Source: Malaya genurostris (Eukaryota > Arthropoda > Insecta > Diptera > Culicidae). From it: DNA of 64,000 nt. How positions within the stretch are numbered: position 1 is the stretch's first letter; each line of letters opens with the position of its first letter. The notes beneath the pieces are model-generated. The model ran no database searches. It saw nothing but the letters and a program-made list of their open reading frames with translations, and was not told the DNA's origin. The position numbers and the translations under genes were made by a program. Below, in pieces: positions 10,745-22,207 of this stretch. The stretch is taken from assembly GCF_030247185.1 (NCBI RefSeq), contig NC_080572.1, positions 235,043,336 through 235,107,335 on the forward strand. Reading direction: 5' to 3'.

Positions 10745-11015
10745 AATCATTTTTTTAGATCAGCATCACTCTTCTCATATAAATAGGCAACGTAAATGCC
10801 AAGCGCTTGATTGGAAAAACGATACCGAGTATGTGATATAAACACTGAAGCATGCTTTTGTGAACCACTCGAATCAATCTGAATTAATTGGTGTCAAAAA
10901 TGGGCCAAAATTAGTGTCAGAAATTATTTAAAAAAATGTTAAAAAATTCATGAGACTGCTTTGAAGGAAGAGAAAGGCAATATCACACTACTATGTGGAT
11001 TAAGAAGGGTTTTTA
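10745..11015 (+). repeat. Dispersed repeat, 3' domain copy
   Basis: Matches the block at 8130-8330: 'TTAGATCAGCATCACTCTTC', 'ATAAACACTGAAGCATGCTT', 'GAATCAATCTGAATTAATTG' and 'GAGAAAGGCAATATCACAC', ending 'GTGGATTAAGAAGGGTTTTT'. This terminal motif marks one end of the dispersed family. From 11016 to 12036 I recognise nothing else. Confidence 0.6.
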
Positions 11016-12023
11016 GATATGTTAGACAAATGATTCAACACGTTTTTGTAAGGAATGCAAAATTCATTCATATTACTGCTTGTGAAACTAACTCAAAAAC
11101 CTGAAAGGATTAAGTTCCACATCCGGTTTTCAACTGACTGTACGACAAGATCATTTGAGCAGTTTCAATTCCGGTTTCCACTTAGCAAATATTACTGTTG
11201 TGAAACATATGAAACAAGAAACTTGCTGCACATCATACAAGAAAAGTGCACTTTTCCAATCGCAGAATCGTTGCGAGAACAGTTAATAAATTCAGTACTA
11301 GAACAATGTTTGCTACTACTCACATCATATTTGCAAATAATATGTTGGCTCGATCCAGAACAAAAATAAGGCATGATTTAATGAAAAAATTTTCCACACG
11401 TTTTAATAAAACTTGTTCTGAATACATTTTTTTAGATTTTTCAGTGGGTGAGACTTATTGACCACCAGCTGACCATTTAGACTGCCCACTAAAAATAAGC
11501 TTATTTTTAGTATAAAATATATTTCACATTTTCATATAAAAGGACTGATACAGCAGCTGTCTTCCAACAAACTCATAAAACTGATGTTCTGATGAAGGAT
11601 GTAAATAACATTCCGAAATACGTTTCTGTTTTGTGGTGTTTAAAAAAAATTGAAAGTGTTGTGAGATACTTAGTAATTGTGTATAGTAACGTTTAAGTAC
11701 AATTCAACAGTAATAATATATTCTTCTAGTGCTAAGAAAATAGTTAGGTGTTCCCAAAAACCGGTTGAGTTATCAAAGTTTAATCATTTTCATAGTTGAG
11801 AAGTTATACACAAGGAATGACGTCATTTTAACTTCGATTTCGGTGATATTTAACGGCCTGAAACTGAATTAAAGCTAAGATATGGTATGGTAAGATATGG
11901 TTGAACCCGTGTCAAGTACACCTTTTCTCGACCTTTTCCAATTGTTTTAATAATTGCTCCGAGTGGGAAGGAAGAAAATGCTTCCGCAGGCAGCCCAGGC
12001 TTCGGGCTAGTGAGTCTATCGGC

Positions 12024-12036
12024 ATCCCCGACAAAA
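12024..12036. repeat. Left target-site duplication of the truncated LINE
   Basis: 'ATCCCCGACAAAA' here is repeated exactly at 14231-14243, immediately after the poly(A) tail. It is a 13-bp duplication made by target-primed reverse transcription. Confidence 0.9.
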
Positions 12037-14230
12037 TTTTTCAAGGAAGCGAGAACCAGCAAAATTACAGCTTCAACTAGGGGGTGAAACCATAGCTCAG
12101 TTCTTCACATTTAAATATCTCGGGGTCTGGTTCGACTCCAAAGGCACCTGGGGATGTCACATTAGATATCTGAAACAAAAATGCCAACGGAGAATCAACT
12201 TTCTTCGTACGATAACCGGATCGTGGTGGGGTGCCCATCCAGGAGACCTGATCAGGCTGTACCAAACAACGATATTGTCCGTAATGGAATATGGATGCTT
12301 CTGCTTCCGATCTGCCGCGAACACCCATTACATTAAACTGGAAAGAATTCAGTATCGTTGTTTGCGTATTGCCTTAGGTTGCATGCAGTCGACTCATACG
12401 ATGAGTCTCGAAGTGTTGGCGGGCGTCTTACCGTTGAAAAACCGATTCTGGGATCTCTCATATCGATTGCTAATCCGATGCGAAATCTTGAATCCGAAGG
12501 TGATTGAAAACTTCGAAAGGCTTGTCGAGCTCAATTCTCAGACCCGTTTTATGTCCTTGTATTTTGATTACATGGCTCAGAATATTAACCCTTCTTCGTT
12601 TGTGCCCAACCGTGTCCTATTCTTGGATACTTCTGATTCCACTGTATTTTTCGACACATCCATGAGAGAAGAGATTCGTGGAATTCCGGATCACGTACGC
12701 CCTCAAGTGGCCCCCAATATTTTTTATAACAAATTCAGAACAGTCAACTGTGAAAAGATATTCTACACTGACGGATCATACATCAACGAGTCCACAGGCT
12801 TCGGCATCTTCAATCAAAACATCACCGCTTCTTACAAACTCAGTGATCCAGCTTCAGTTTACGTCGCAGAACTAGCTGCCATTCAGTACACTCTTGAGAT
12901 CATTGAAACCTTGCCCAAAGATCATTACTTCATTGTCACGGACAGTCTAAGTTCAATAGAAGCTCTCCGGGCAATGAAGCCAGGAAAGTATCCCCCCTAT
13001 TTTCTGGGGAAAATATGGGAACACTTGAGAGCTTTATCTGGACGGTCTTATTTAATATCCTTAGTCTGGGTCCCATCGCATTGTTCCATTCCAGGCAATG
13101 AACAGGCAGACTCATTGGCTAAAGTGGGCGCATTAGAAGGTGATATTTATAAAAGACCAATCGGTTTCAATGAATTTTTCAGAATCTCTCGTCAGAAAAC
13201 TCTCGAAAGTTGGCAAACTTCATGGAGCAATGACGAACTGGGACGATGGCTACACTCCATTATCCCTAAGGTATCGACGAAACCTTGGTTCAGGGGGATG
13301 AACGTGAGTCGCGATTTCATTCGTGTTATGTCGCGGCTCATGTCAAATCACTACACTTTCAACGCACATCTCCGGCGTATTGGGCTCGCGGAGAGCGGTC
13401 TCTGCATCTGTGGCGACGGTTATCAGGACATCGAGCATGTCGTGTGGTCGTGCGTAGAGTATCGCGACGCCAGGTCGGAGCTACTGGAATCCCTTAGGGC
13501 CCGAGGTAGACCGTCCAATGTTCCGGTTCGGGATGTGTTGGCGAGTCGGGATAGTTTATATATGCTTCTCATATACCAGTACTTTAAACACATTAATATA
13601 CAAGTGTAATCCGTAGTTTCCTCTCTCTTGTCGAGGCTAAGAATAATCTTCACCTACAGGTTCGAGACTAACATTCGCCCGATTCTCCGAATCCCTCGCC
13701 TGTCCACCATCTCTGTATAAAATAACAAGATCTTTTGGCTGTCACTAACTTCTTCGTTCCCCCTTTCTCCGTTTCTCCACCATCTCGATGTCAACTAATT
13801 AGATCTTTATCGTGTTTGGTCATTCGTTCTCATACCCCCTTTTTCATCCCGTTTTCCACAAAATTACTTCTCTATACTTCTTTCATTCTCTTAGGCAAAG
13901 GCATCGCCCACGGGAAAACTGCTTCAATCGATGAACAACATGCGGGCCACCCGCTGGGTCTCTGTGACCTGGGGGTGTTTCCCGCGGACCCATTGAAACG
14001 TATAATCGTCATCTGGAAGAAACTAATGCCATATTTAATCCACCGACCATTGCCGATCGCCAGCTGCAGACTGAATCTGCAGAATCCACCATTGCGACCG
14101 GAATTCGCCACTACCCTAATGATAATACCCTAGTTTTAAGTTAGTTTTAATTTAAAATAAGAAAATGCCCTTGGCATCTAAGAGCTTAAGCAGTGTGCCT
14201 TCAAATATGTTACTATTGAATAAAAAAAAA
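12037..14230 (+). mobile_element. 5'-truncated I-type LINE insertion
   Basis: A 2.2-kb insertion bounded by a 13-bp TSD. It starts inside ORF2 (the RT thumb) and ends with 'TTACTATTGAAT' plus a short poly(A). The 3' UTR (13610-14220) is clearly different from that of the full-length element at 34616-40636, so this is a separate subfamily. A piece of the same 3' UTR is inserted at 42470-42725. The 132-codon frame across the 3' UTR (13735-14133) is not supported as a gene. Confidence 0.9.
12038..13609 (+). pseudogene. ORF2 C-terminal part: RT thumb, RNase H and zinc motif
   Basis: An uninterrupted frame from the truncation point to the stop, about 523 codons. It runs from 'FTFKYLGVWFDSK' (thumb) through 'ILSVMEYGC' and an RNase H domain with catalytic blocks 'FYTDGSY', 'VAELAAIQYTL', 'IVTDSLSSIEAL' and 'VPSHCSIPGNEQADSLAK'. 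It ends with a Cys-His motif 'CICGDGYQDIEHVVWSC'. The endonuclease and polymerase active site are missing because of the 5' truncation. The frame has stayed open, so the insertion is young. It resembles the intact ORF2 at 36614-40306 along its length but with many substitutions. Confidence 0.88.
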
Positions 14231-14243
14231 ATCCCCGACAAAA

Positions 14244-14680
14244 ATCGATGACGAATATTCAAAAGCGTTCGTAAGGTGGCTCCGATTCACCCACAGCTTC
14301 CAACAAATCAGCTGCAATACGTACGAGTAAAACCCCGCAGCACACATACGGATTCAGTAAATAAAAATTCGACTTCGCGCAGTTGGGTCTTATCTGTTAT
14401 TACTTGATTCGGAAGATTAAAAAAACACTTGTTGTAAATCGTTTAGATCTTAAAATCGTAATTATTAGTCATGATTTTATAAGAAAACAAAACGGTTTGT
14501 TTCAGGATTTTTTAAATCTTTAATTCTTTTAACTACGCGGAAAACGCGGAAAAACGTTTGTAATTTTTCTGCGCAAATGTTTAAGCTTATAGTTCTTCTA
14601 TTTATTCATTTTTTAGGAACAGAGAAAACCCTATTGAATCTGAAATTATCTAATCTCTTTTTCCACCAGGTATGAAACCT
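14244..14680. other. Intergenic stretch, nothing recognised
   Basis: This sequence was contiguous with the region left of 12024 before the LINE inserted. No gene or repeat can be supported. Confidence 0.3.
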
Positions 14681-15240
14681 CCACTTCTTTTACACGATCC
14701 GATTGTAAACGTTTTAACGAAGAGATCCAGATCAATAAGCCGGTATCGATCCTTATTGCTTAGAAGGTTTGATTGGTCTCTCCATGATAGTGCGAGCCTA
14801 ATAAATTTGCGTCGAGCAGCTTCGGTACGATCAATATTCTAGGATTGGCCGTACCGTTGCAAAATAAAAAGCTTTCAAGCAGTGTATGTTAACGATTTTT
14901 TTTGGAAATCCGAAATATTAAGCCGAACAGTTTGGACGTTTCCGAAATTATGTAGTCGATGTAATTTTTGATATCATGTTTGTCATCGAAATTAACTCCC
15001 AAATACTTCACGAATGATTCGTGTTTAAGAACATTTTGCAAAAGATTGTAGTCATATTTAATTTTCTCGCACCGGCAGGAAAATGATATGACGGAGGCGT
15101 TTAGTATCATCCTGTTGGAGTTATACCATTCCACGAATGTATCCAATTGAGCTTGCAAAAAGCATTCATTCAGCAAATCATTGGGATAGAGTAAAAATAT
15201 AAACGGTTCTATATGGCTTCCTTGGTGTGTTAACTGCAAA
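14680..15240 (-). pseudogene. Decayed LINE reverse transcriptase fragment
   Basis: On the minus strand a 116-codon frame (14889-15239) contains a degraded 'QGSHIEPFIFLLYPNDLL', corresponding to the RT 'PQGS.LGPLLF.LYINDL' box. 'WYNSNRMILNAS' and 'VKYLGVNFDDKHDIKNYIDYI' (thumb) follow. The catalytic [YF]xDD segment is deleted between them. It is an old internally deleted copy; clade not assigned. Confidence 0.65.
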
Positions 15241-15332
15241 CAGTGCCGTTGTGCAGTATCCTATGTTCACCGCCGTCTCATGATCACCGTGGACGCGAGT
15301 GCAGAGATCGGATGATAGAAAGTGTGTAAGAT

Positions 15333-15619
15333 ACTGGCCCTTATTGCCGTTCTCACTTCCACATCCACTTTCACTTCACTCACACATCACTTCACTTGAT
15401 TTTACCTATTGCCAGTATCACGCTCAGTGAAGTAATCACTGTAGTGAAAAAAAAATCATTTTTCTAAACACAATTTTGATGATGTGGTGTTCGTAATAAC
15501 AACAAGCTCATCTAAGTAATGAATTTTTTCTCTGAAGCGACTTTCGTGATAAAGACCTACATTCACTTCACTTGGTTTCCACCGTGTAGTGACTAGTGAT
15601 ACCCGTAATAAGGGCCACT
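15333..15619. mobile_element. MITE with 'A(C/G)TGGCCCTTATT' TIRs
   Basis: The left end 'ACTGGCCCTTATTGCC' and right end 'AATAAGGGCCACT' are complementary over about 13 bp, 287 bp apart. The interior is rich in TCACTTCA/TGAAGTGA repeats in both orientations (for example 15374, 15392, 15425, 15564). No coding capacity and no clear TSD. Confidence 0.6.
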
Positions 15620-15933
15620 AACTAAATTAGTAGATGTTGACCGTTTAGGCATGAATCCGTATGGATTTTCAGATAAGTAGCGGTTGCACTTATGAGTTAA
15701 GAAGTCAAAAACGATTAATTCGAATATGTGATATGTTGCCTTTCCGGAAAATGTAAGACTTCTTCTAGGGATCGGGTAATGTTCCCAACTTAACGGATAT
15801 GCTGAACAGCATTGTCAGTGGGGAAACGAGGCTACCCTAGACTTACTTAATGACTATTCAAGGAATACCAGCAGGTAATGCATTGGTAGAACTTTTTAAT
15901 TTGGAACATATTTGATGGAGTGATTATTTAATA

Positions 15934-16470
15934 AGGGTGATTTTTTCTGCTGATATCTTTTTGGCAACACTGTTTTTGACAGATCACTTGTGAATCGTGT
16001 CTTGTGTCATTGTCAAGCTTGTTCAGTTTGGTCTCTAATTTAATCATGATTCGTCGTTTGGTCTACAGTTTAATCATGAATGTGCTCTGTTTAAGTTGGA
16101 AGATTGAAAAATTGTGTTCAGTGACGAAGCTCATTTATGGTCGTCAACAAGCAAAATTGCCGCATCGGTAGTGAAGATCAGCCAGAAGCATTGCAAAAGC
16201 CACCAGTGCATCCTAAAAAAAGTCACTGCTTGGTGTGGATTATGGACCGATGGTATTATTTGTGAACTATCGGTCAATATGTTGGAGAGAGTGTGCCGAA
16301 ATTGGACCATGCGCATCTAAAGCGGAACCGCGGCCAACATTTGCATGAAATTATCTTCAAATATTAAATTATATTGATTGTTCTATCGATTCCAATGAAG
16401 ATTTCATCAATTTTCTCATTTTTTTGTGTTTTTATTTTAATCTATCCTATACCTCTTAAAAAATCACCCT
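15934..16470 (+). mobile_element. Internally deleted mariner-like element
   Basis: TIRs 'AGGGTGATTTTTT' at both ends. The interior (about 16110-16290) codes for the first catalytic block 'FSDEAHLW', then 'NKQNCRI', 'PVHPKKVTAWCGLW.DGII', with frameshifts. This belongs to the insect mariner-like lineage also seen at 43170-43870. At 537 bp it keeps only about 40 percent of a typical element and lacks the DNA-binding domain and the second and third catalytic residues. From 16480 to 16980 nothing else is recognised except a 33-bp imperfect tandem duplication containing 'CAACAATTTAAAGTTCTATT' near 16900-16965. Confidence 0.75.
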
Positions 16471-16984
16471 TTGTGTGTGTTTGGGGTAAACCCTTCACTT
16501 TATTTAAGGATCCTGATTCAAACTGGTGCTCAGTGGACAGAAATGAACCAAAAACTCGACGATTTTTTGGAGGCATGATACAGCTGACCACAAAGCATTT
16601 TTTTAATACAATGGTCTGTAATGGTGTTTTACGTATTTGGAAGGAACGCACTAAACGCTATTATGTTCATTTTACCTCAAGTTCCTTTTTTTCTGGGTTG
16701 TATTCAAGTTTAACTATATAACATAAAACCGAAGTACTTTCAGAAGACCGGATAAAGTGTTTCTGATGTAAAAACGTGCTTAATCCACCTAGCAGTGAGA
16801 TGACACCTTTTTTTTATCACTCGCATGTGTTTTTTACATGGATATTCTTCGGTATTTTAGTTCTCATGACATTAAGATTTTAATGACCGTCGTTTCAAGC
16901 AACAATTTAAAGTTCTATTCACTCATTACCCACAACAACAATTTAAAGTTCTATTACACTCATCTTCCTTATCGGTATGAATTT

Positions 16985-17730
16985 TAAAAACTCATCACCC
17001 TGTAATTCCAGAATCGGATAAAATTCATTAATTTTGTATGGAACCATGAATCCATTAGTTTGAATTTTTGTTTTTGAAATTCGATTGGGCCTTTTTTGAG
17101 AAAACGATTGAGTTTTGAGAAATGATTCGATACTGGAACCGGATTTCGAAAATCGGTGTAGCCGAAGTCAGTTAAATTCACTTGAGAAGCTTGATTCAAA
17201 CTGTTTAAAAATCAGTGTAGACATCTTTGAGAAATCGTAGCGCGAATTAAATTTTTGAATATCTTCCGATTCGTAAACTGAATACCACTAAAACTGAAAT
17301 AAGTTTATTTGATTATCGACTATCCAAATCTGCAAACCAGAATCATTTAAGAGAAATAGACATTTTTATACTAATCACCCTGTATCCCCTAAACCGGAAG
17401 TTGGATCTGACTAAAAAGCAAGATGTTTTATAGGATCTTAAGACTTTTCATTTGAATCTTAGATCGGTTCAGCCATCTATGAGCAAAGTAAGTTACACTA
17501 TTTTAATATCGTTTAACATATTATCCTGTAGCTCAGGAACCGGAAGTCGGATCCAGACATAGTTCAGGAACTTTGTTTGGGAGCATATGACTTTTCGTAT
17601 GAATCTGAGTTTGTAGAAAATGGTTGAGTCATCTCCGAGAAAATTGAGTGAAATTATTTTCCACGTACGCATTTGCTGATCTCGATGAACTGATTCGAAT
17701 GGTATATGGGTGTTTGGTTCTGCCAGCATT
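16985..17730. repeat. Dispersed 'GGAAGTCGGAT' family, two or three partial copies
   Basis: Three 'CACCCTGTA' or 'ATCCTGTAGCTC' starts (about 16997, 17378, 17523) are each followed by 'GGAACCGGAAGT(C/T)GGATC' type cores and 'TTGAATCTGAGTTTG' or 'CATCTATGAGCAAA' blocks. The last ends in 'GATGAACTGATTCGAATGGTATAT' (about 17682-17706). Head-to-tail arrangement of partial units. Confidence 0.55.
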
Positions 17731-17807
17731 TCTTGCTGTAAGTAGTTTAAATCAATAGATTTATGGGATTGCTTTCAACTTAAAAATGATGCCATCGTCT
17801 GGTTTAC

Positions 17808-18719
17808 ATACCTTATGATAAAAAAAGAACCGGAATTTTCATTTTAAAATTCCCGCGCTTGTCCAATCGGAAACTTTTATTCTCTCAACGTTGGCAACAC
17901 TCTTATACACATTCTGTAAAATTTTGACGCATATCGTAAGATCAGTTTTTGTTTGGCGTCTATACAAAGAAGTTGAAATATTTTCGTGTGGCGATTTTTA
18001 TAATGGATGAAAATTTAAAACAACGTGCGTGCATCAAATTTTGTGTTGCAAATGGATTTAAGTATTCCGAAACGTTGAAAATGTTAGAAAAGGCCTTTGG
18101 TGAATCGTGTCTGGGAAAAACACAGGCATACGAGTGGTATAAACGCTTCGCCCAACATCTGTTTTTGAAGAAAACATTGAATCGCCGAAGCAAATCGTGT
18201 TGCAAAATCGTTCTGTACCGATTAGAGAGATTGCTGTGTTGTTGGGCATCTCTTATGGATCAGCTGAACACATTTTAACTGATGTTTTGGGTTTGAAACG
18301 CGTCGCTTCTCGGCTGGTGCCAAAAAAGCTGAATTTCATTCAAAAACATGTCGTGTTGATGTGGCCAAAGAGATGATTTCCAATGCAGATAGTGACCTCA
18401 CATTCATCGAATGCATCATAACTGGTGAGGAGGTGTGGATCTATGAATATGACGTCGAAACCGCACAACAATCGACCGAATGGCGCTTTGAAGGCGAGCC
18501 GTTGTTCTAAATTTTCATCCATTATAAAAATCGCCACACGAAAATTTTTCAACTTCTTTGTATAGACACCAAACAAAAACTGATCTTACGATATGCGTCA
18601 AAGTTTGACAGAATGTGTATAAAAGTGTTCTCAACGTTGAGAGAATAAAAGTTTACCGATTGGACAAGCGCGGGAATTTTAAAATGAACATTCCGGTTCT
18701 TTTTTGATCATAAGGTATG
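17808..18719 (+). mobile_element. Mariner derivative with long inverted ends
   Basis: The left end 'CATACCTTATGAT.AAAAAA' and right end are complementary for about 220 bp (17808-18026 against 18500-18719). The left arm includes the promoter-like region and the first codons of the transposase (MDENL..R), and the right arm carries their reverse complement. The 5' end was therefore copied, inverted, in place of the true 3' end. The middle encodes the first half of a DD34D mariner. Total 912 bp. TA at the outer left border is seen; the right border is diverged. Confidence 0.82.
18003..18505 (+). pseudogene. Truncated mariner transposase
   Basis: Starts MDENLKQRACIKFCVANGF at 18003 and continues with the helix-turn-helix region 'FGESCLGKTQAYEWYKRF'. 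After frameshifts 'LGLKRVASRLVPKK' follows, then 'FIECIITGEEVWIYEYD', where the usual GDE catalytic block reads GEE (first Asp to Glu). Coding similarity stops at 'STEWRFEGEP' where the inverted arm begins, so the second and third catalytic Asp are absent. No active protein is possible. Confidence 0.82.
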
Positions 18720-18724
18720 CCATA

Positions 18725-19560
18725 TTCGAACGATTATGTTGCCAAAAACGAACCGTGCTAAAATCGGTCCGAGCCAAATTGTAATGAAAAAGGAGTCTGT
18801 TTGGTACTTAAAAACAATTGTATGTAACAGCATACAAATCGTGTTTCACGTTGCTCCCAAGCATTGCTTTGTCATACAATGCACAAAACTCCTACTGAGA
18901 AATTCCAGGAATGAGTAGACTAAAAAGTGACAAAATCAGAATCGACCTTCTCCGATTTGTATGAAACTTTGCACATGGCTTCGGTATGGCAAACCATAAG
19001 TTTTGAACCGATGGAGAGGTCAATCCGACTCACGACTGATTTTTAAAAAGGGCGTATGTATTTTTGCATTACACAAAAATTGCCTTTTTCAAATCGCTGC
19101 AATTCGGAAACCGTTAATTGTACAAAAACGGCGTTCAGGAAGAAGTTGTAGGGAATCGATTGAACACTCTAAAAAATATATACACTGAAAATTTTTTTTG
19201 ATTTTTTTCCCAATAATTACAAAATAATCCGAAAAAGTTTAATTATAAAAATATCAGAGTTTCGATATTTTTTGATAATTTTTATATTAAAGCTCCGTGC
19301 CTAGGCTATCCCATCCGTGCCTTTTGAAAAATGAAGAAGTTACAGCAAAAAAAAATTTTCAGATATATTCGAAATTTCAAGTTCTCGTTGAAAGATAATC
19401 ATTTAAACAGAAAAAATTTCAGTGTATATTTTTTTTAGAGTGCTCAATCGATTCCCTACAACTTCTTCCTAAAGTTTCATCCAAATCGGAAAAGGTCGAG
19501 TCTGATGATCTGCTAAGCATTTCTGGAATCGCTCTACTGCTGGAATAGGGGAAAAAGTCG
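18725..19560. repeat. Repeat with a large stem-loop
   Basis: An inverted pair of about 58 bp: 'AGAAGTTGTAGGGAATCGAT' at about 19139 onward, with its complement around 19440-19470. Both arms include a TATACACTGAAAATTTTTTT type segment. The spacer is about 215 bp. The flanks carry 'GAACCGATGGAGAGG' and 'AAATCGGAAAAGGTCGAG' segments. No coding evidence. Confidence 0.55.
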
Positions 19561-19599
19561 CTTACACGGAATCTAAGTCAGAAAACATATTCTGTTTTC

Positions 19600-19807
19600 A
19601 AAGTCAAATGTGACTGATACTGTCAAAAAACTGATGTGAAAATTTTGACATAAAACTTCGTATAACTCAAAAAGTAAATATCCGAGCTCAAAACCATTCA
19701 ACAGCGTTCTGGGTACCGGGGAGACCTTTCATTTGCGACTAGTTCGATCAAAATCGGTCCAGCCATCTCGGAGATCTCGACCTCTTAGGTGACAACACAC
19801 ATACAGG

Positions 19808-19880
<73 letters not shown>

Positions 19881-19990
19881 ATTTGCTCAGTTCGTCGAGC
19901 TGAATCGATTGGTATATGACACTCGGCCCTCCGGGCCTCGGAAAATTTTTCTAAAGTTTGAGCGAATTCTATACCTATTTTTTATATTTA
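19600..19990 (+). repeat. Dispersed 'GGAAGTCGGAT' family, microsatellite-bearing copy
   Basis: Contains 'CATTTGCGACTAGTTCGATC', 'AAAATCGGTCCAGCCATCTC', a (CA)n tract at 19810-19876 and the diagnostic tail 'GATTGGTATATGACACTCGG' followed by 'CCCTCCGGGCCTCGG'. The core is diverged. Confidence 0.65.
19810..19876 (+). repeat. (CA)n microsatellite
   Basis: A 67-bp uninterrupted CA tract at the fixed microsatellite position of the dispersed repeat. Confidence 0.95.
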
Positions 19991-19999
19991 TAAAAAAAG

Positions 20000-21960
20000 G
20001 TAAAAGTCTAACAAATTAGCTGCATAATGGCAGCACCAAATTCATATGCGGATATATCTAATAGTTGATTGATGAAATTTAAGTGTTTTATTAGAAATTT
20101 TTAATATGATTCCATTTACATAAGATTTGAAGTGATTAACATTTGCAATTTAAGTGTCGAGCCATATGCGACGAAATTAAGTGTAAAACACATCTGTCTA
20201 ACGTGTCGATTTTTATTAGTGTAGGAATATTAATTGCCAATGTGACGCAATTTTTTTCAAAACGTGAAAAGTAATCATGTCAAAGATTATTTCATTCAAT
20301 GTAAAAAGTATTCCAACAATGGTGGTTATTAATTGTAGGCTTCTTCTTCAAGCGATGATAATCATAATGCATCAATTCTGATTTTTCGATATTTTATCAT
20401 TACTACTGTCAAATTACTGGTGTTATTTATGTTAGCATTTGAGTGTGAATCTATTTCGAAAAACACGTGAATATGAAAACGTTGACGCACACGCACATGA
20501 GAGGTCGTGGATGCTCATATGGCAGATTGACGCGTTCCCGAACATGCAAACTATTGTCATACATGATGCACACTCGACGTATTTGTACGTATCCTTGCGT
20601 ACATGAGAACGTCATTTGCTGTTTAACGATGAAGAAGCTATTTTGAAATGATACTTGATCAGTCTAATTGGTATGAAATATACAAGCTTCGAAAGTTTCG
20701 CATCGAAAGTTATCATTACTATTAGATGAAAAGTTCCGAGGTGGAAGTTTGCACTAGTTCAGATGTTTGTAACGTTTTTCCTGTGGGTTTTTAGTGGAGT
20801 GGTGGCATTCAAGAGTGGTCAACTGAAATTGCGGGGTTCAGTTTCGGAACGAATCTTTTGAGTGGGCTCGAGATAGAATAGGATAAAGGATGTAGTTTCA
20901 AAAATAGTACCTTTGGCATTCTGGCTGTAATTTTATAAGCCATACAGTAATTATTTTCTACGGAAAACTGTAAGGAAGTAATCGGAGAATGTTGCCGCAC
21001 GGGACGAGACTTACATTATCCGTATGTTTAAAAATATCACGTTCTGTGGGCGATCAAACGGTACAGGACTGTCGGCTGCAAAAAGGTCGTTCAGTTGAGC
21101 CGGAAAATAAAATTCGAAGTGAATGTGACGACGCAACAGATACTGCTCTGTTGACGATCCGAACGGTTGCATTATCCTTGTTACAAGTCTTCAAAGCACC
21201 ACAGATATTGTCAAGAATGGAAAACAAAAACAATAATTGCTATGTAAACTGAATCATCATTTCGTCCCCTCGTTCCGTTTATGTCAATCATATTCGTACA
21301 CATAACTTGATCGCTATTTTTAGAAGTAACCGTCTTGCGAAATTCGAATGTACCGTCGTAGCAAAACAACCGGCAGCAGTTTTACTTCAATTTTATCAGC
21401 ATTCCCTGAGCTTATGTTTTATTTACAAACAATCAGTGTCAAGTGGAAGAGATGCACTCTCGCGGAAGTTCCGAGAAAACAAGAAGTAATATAAATAATG
21501 GTCGGACTTCGGACCGAAGTAAATCTATCGATGGAGCTAGGAGAGCAATTTTATTTCGCAACAGCCCAGAAACCCTTCCCCTTCTTCCAAGATTTGACTG
21601 TTGACTGTCTCAGTCCCGGCTGTGGCACGGTTTTCGCTACGTGCCTGAACGTGGGATTCGATTCCTTCTGCGACATTTCCTACGCGTGGCAAATCGCGTT
21701 GTGATTTTCTTCGTTCAATTCAGCTCCACACGCGGGAAGCAATTACATTGGGTTGCCGCAGTGGTCGCGTACAAGCTCGGAATATGCTCTTTGGGGATTG
21801 ATTTCACGTTTCATGCCTTGCGGTTTCATTTGTTTTCACGAGAGTTCCATGGAATTATGGTTTCGAATGTGAGTGTGGATGAGTTTCGAAAAAAAAACAC
21901 TCGTTTTAATCCACCGCATGATGTAATGATGCCTTTATCAGATTAATCATTATCTCCTAT
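20000..21960. other. Unannotated intergenic stretch
   Basis: Several 60-100-codon open frames overlap here (20989-21252, 21307-21489, 21498-21704, 21641-21946). None has a recognisable domain, signal peptide or paired splice sites. G+C is somewhat higher at 21490-21700 than around it, so a short exon or transcribed region is possible but unsupported. Confidence 0.3.
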
Positions 21961-21974
21961 ATATGATTGCAGGA

Positions 21975-22141
<167 letters not shown>

Positions 22142-22207
22142 TTTTTTACAAGGTGATATACCTTATGTACTTTCCCATCTCACGCGCTCAGTAGTTGTCA
22201 AGCTACC

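Noticed and set aside
13735..14133. 132-codon frame as a host gene
   Set aside because: Lies between the LINE stop codon and its poly(A) tail within the TSDs; it is LINE 3' UTR.
18003..18300. A SETMAR-like host fusion gene
   Set aside because: The N-terminal mariner domain resembles that in SETMAR, but there is no SET domain, and the sequence is a frameshifted transposon with inverted ends.
20989..21946. A multi-exon host gene built from the short frames here
   Set aside because: I could not find paired splice sites, a signal peptide or a domain linking the frames.
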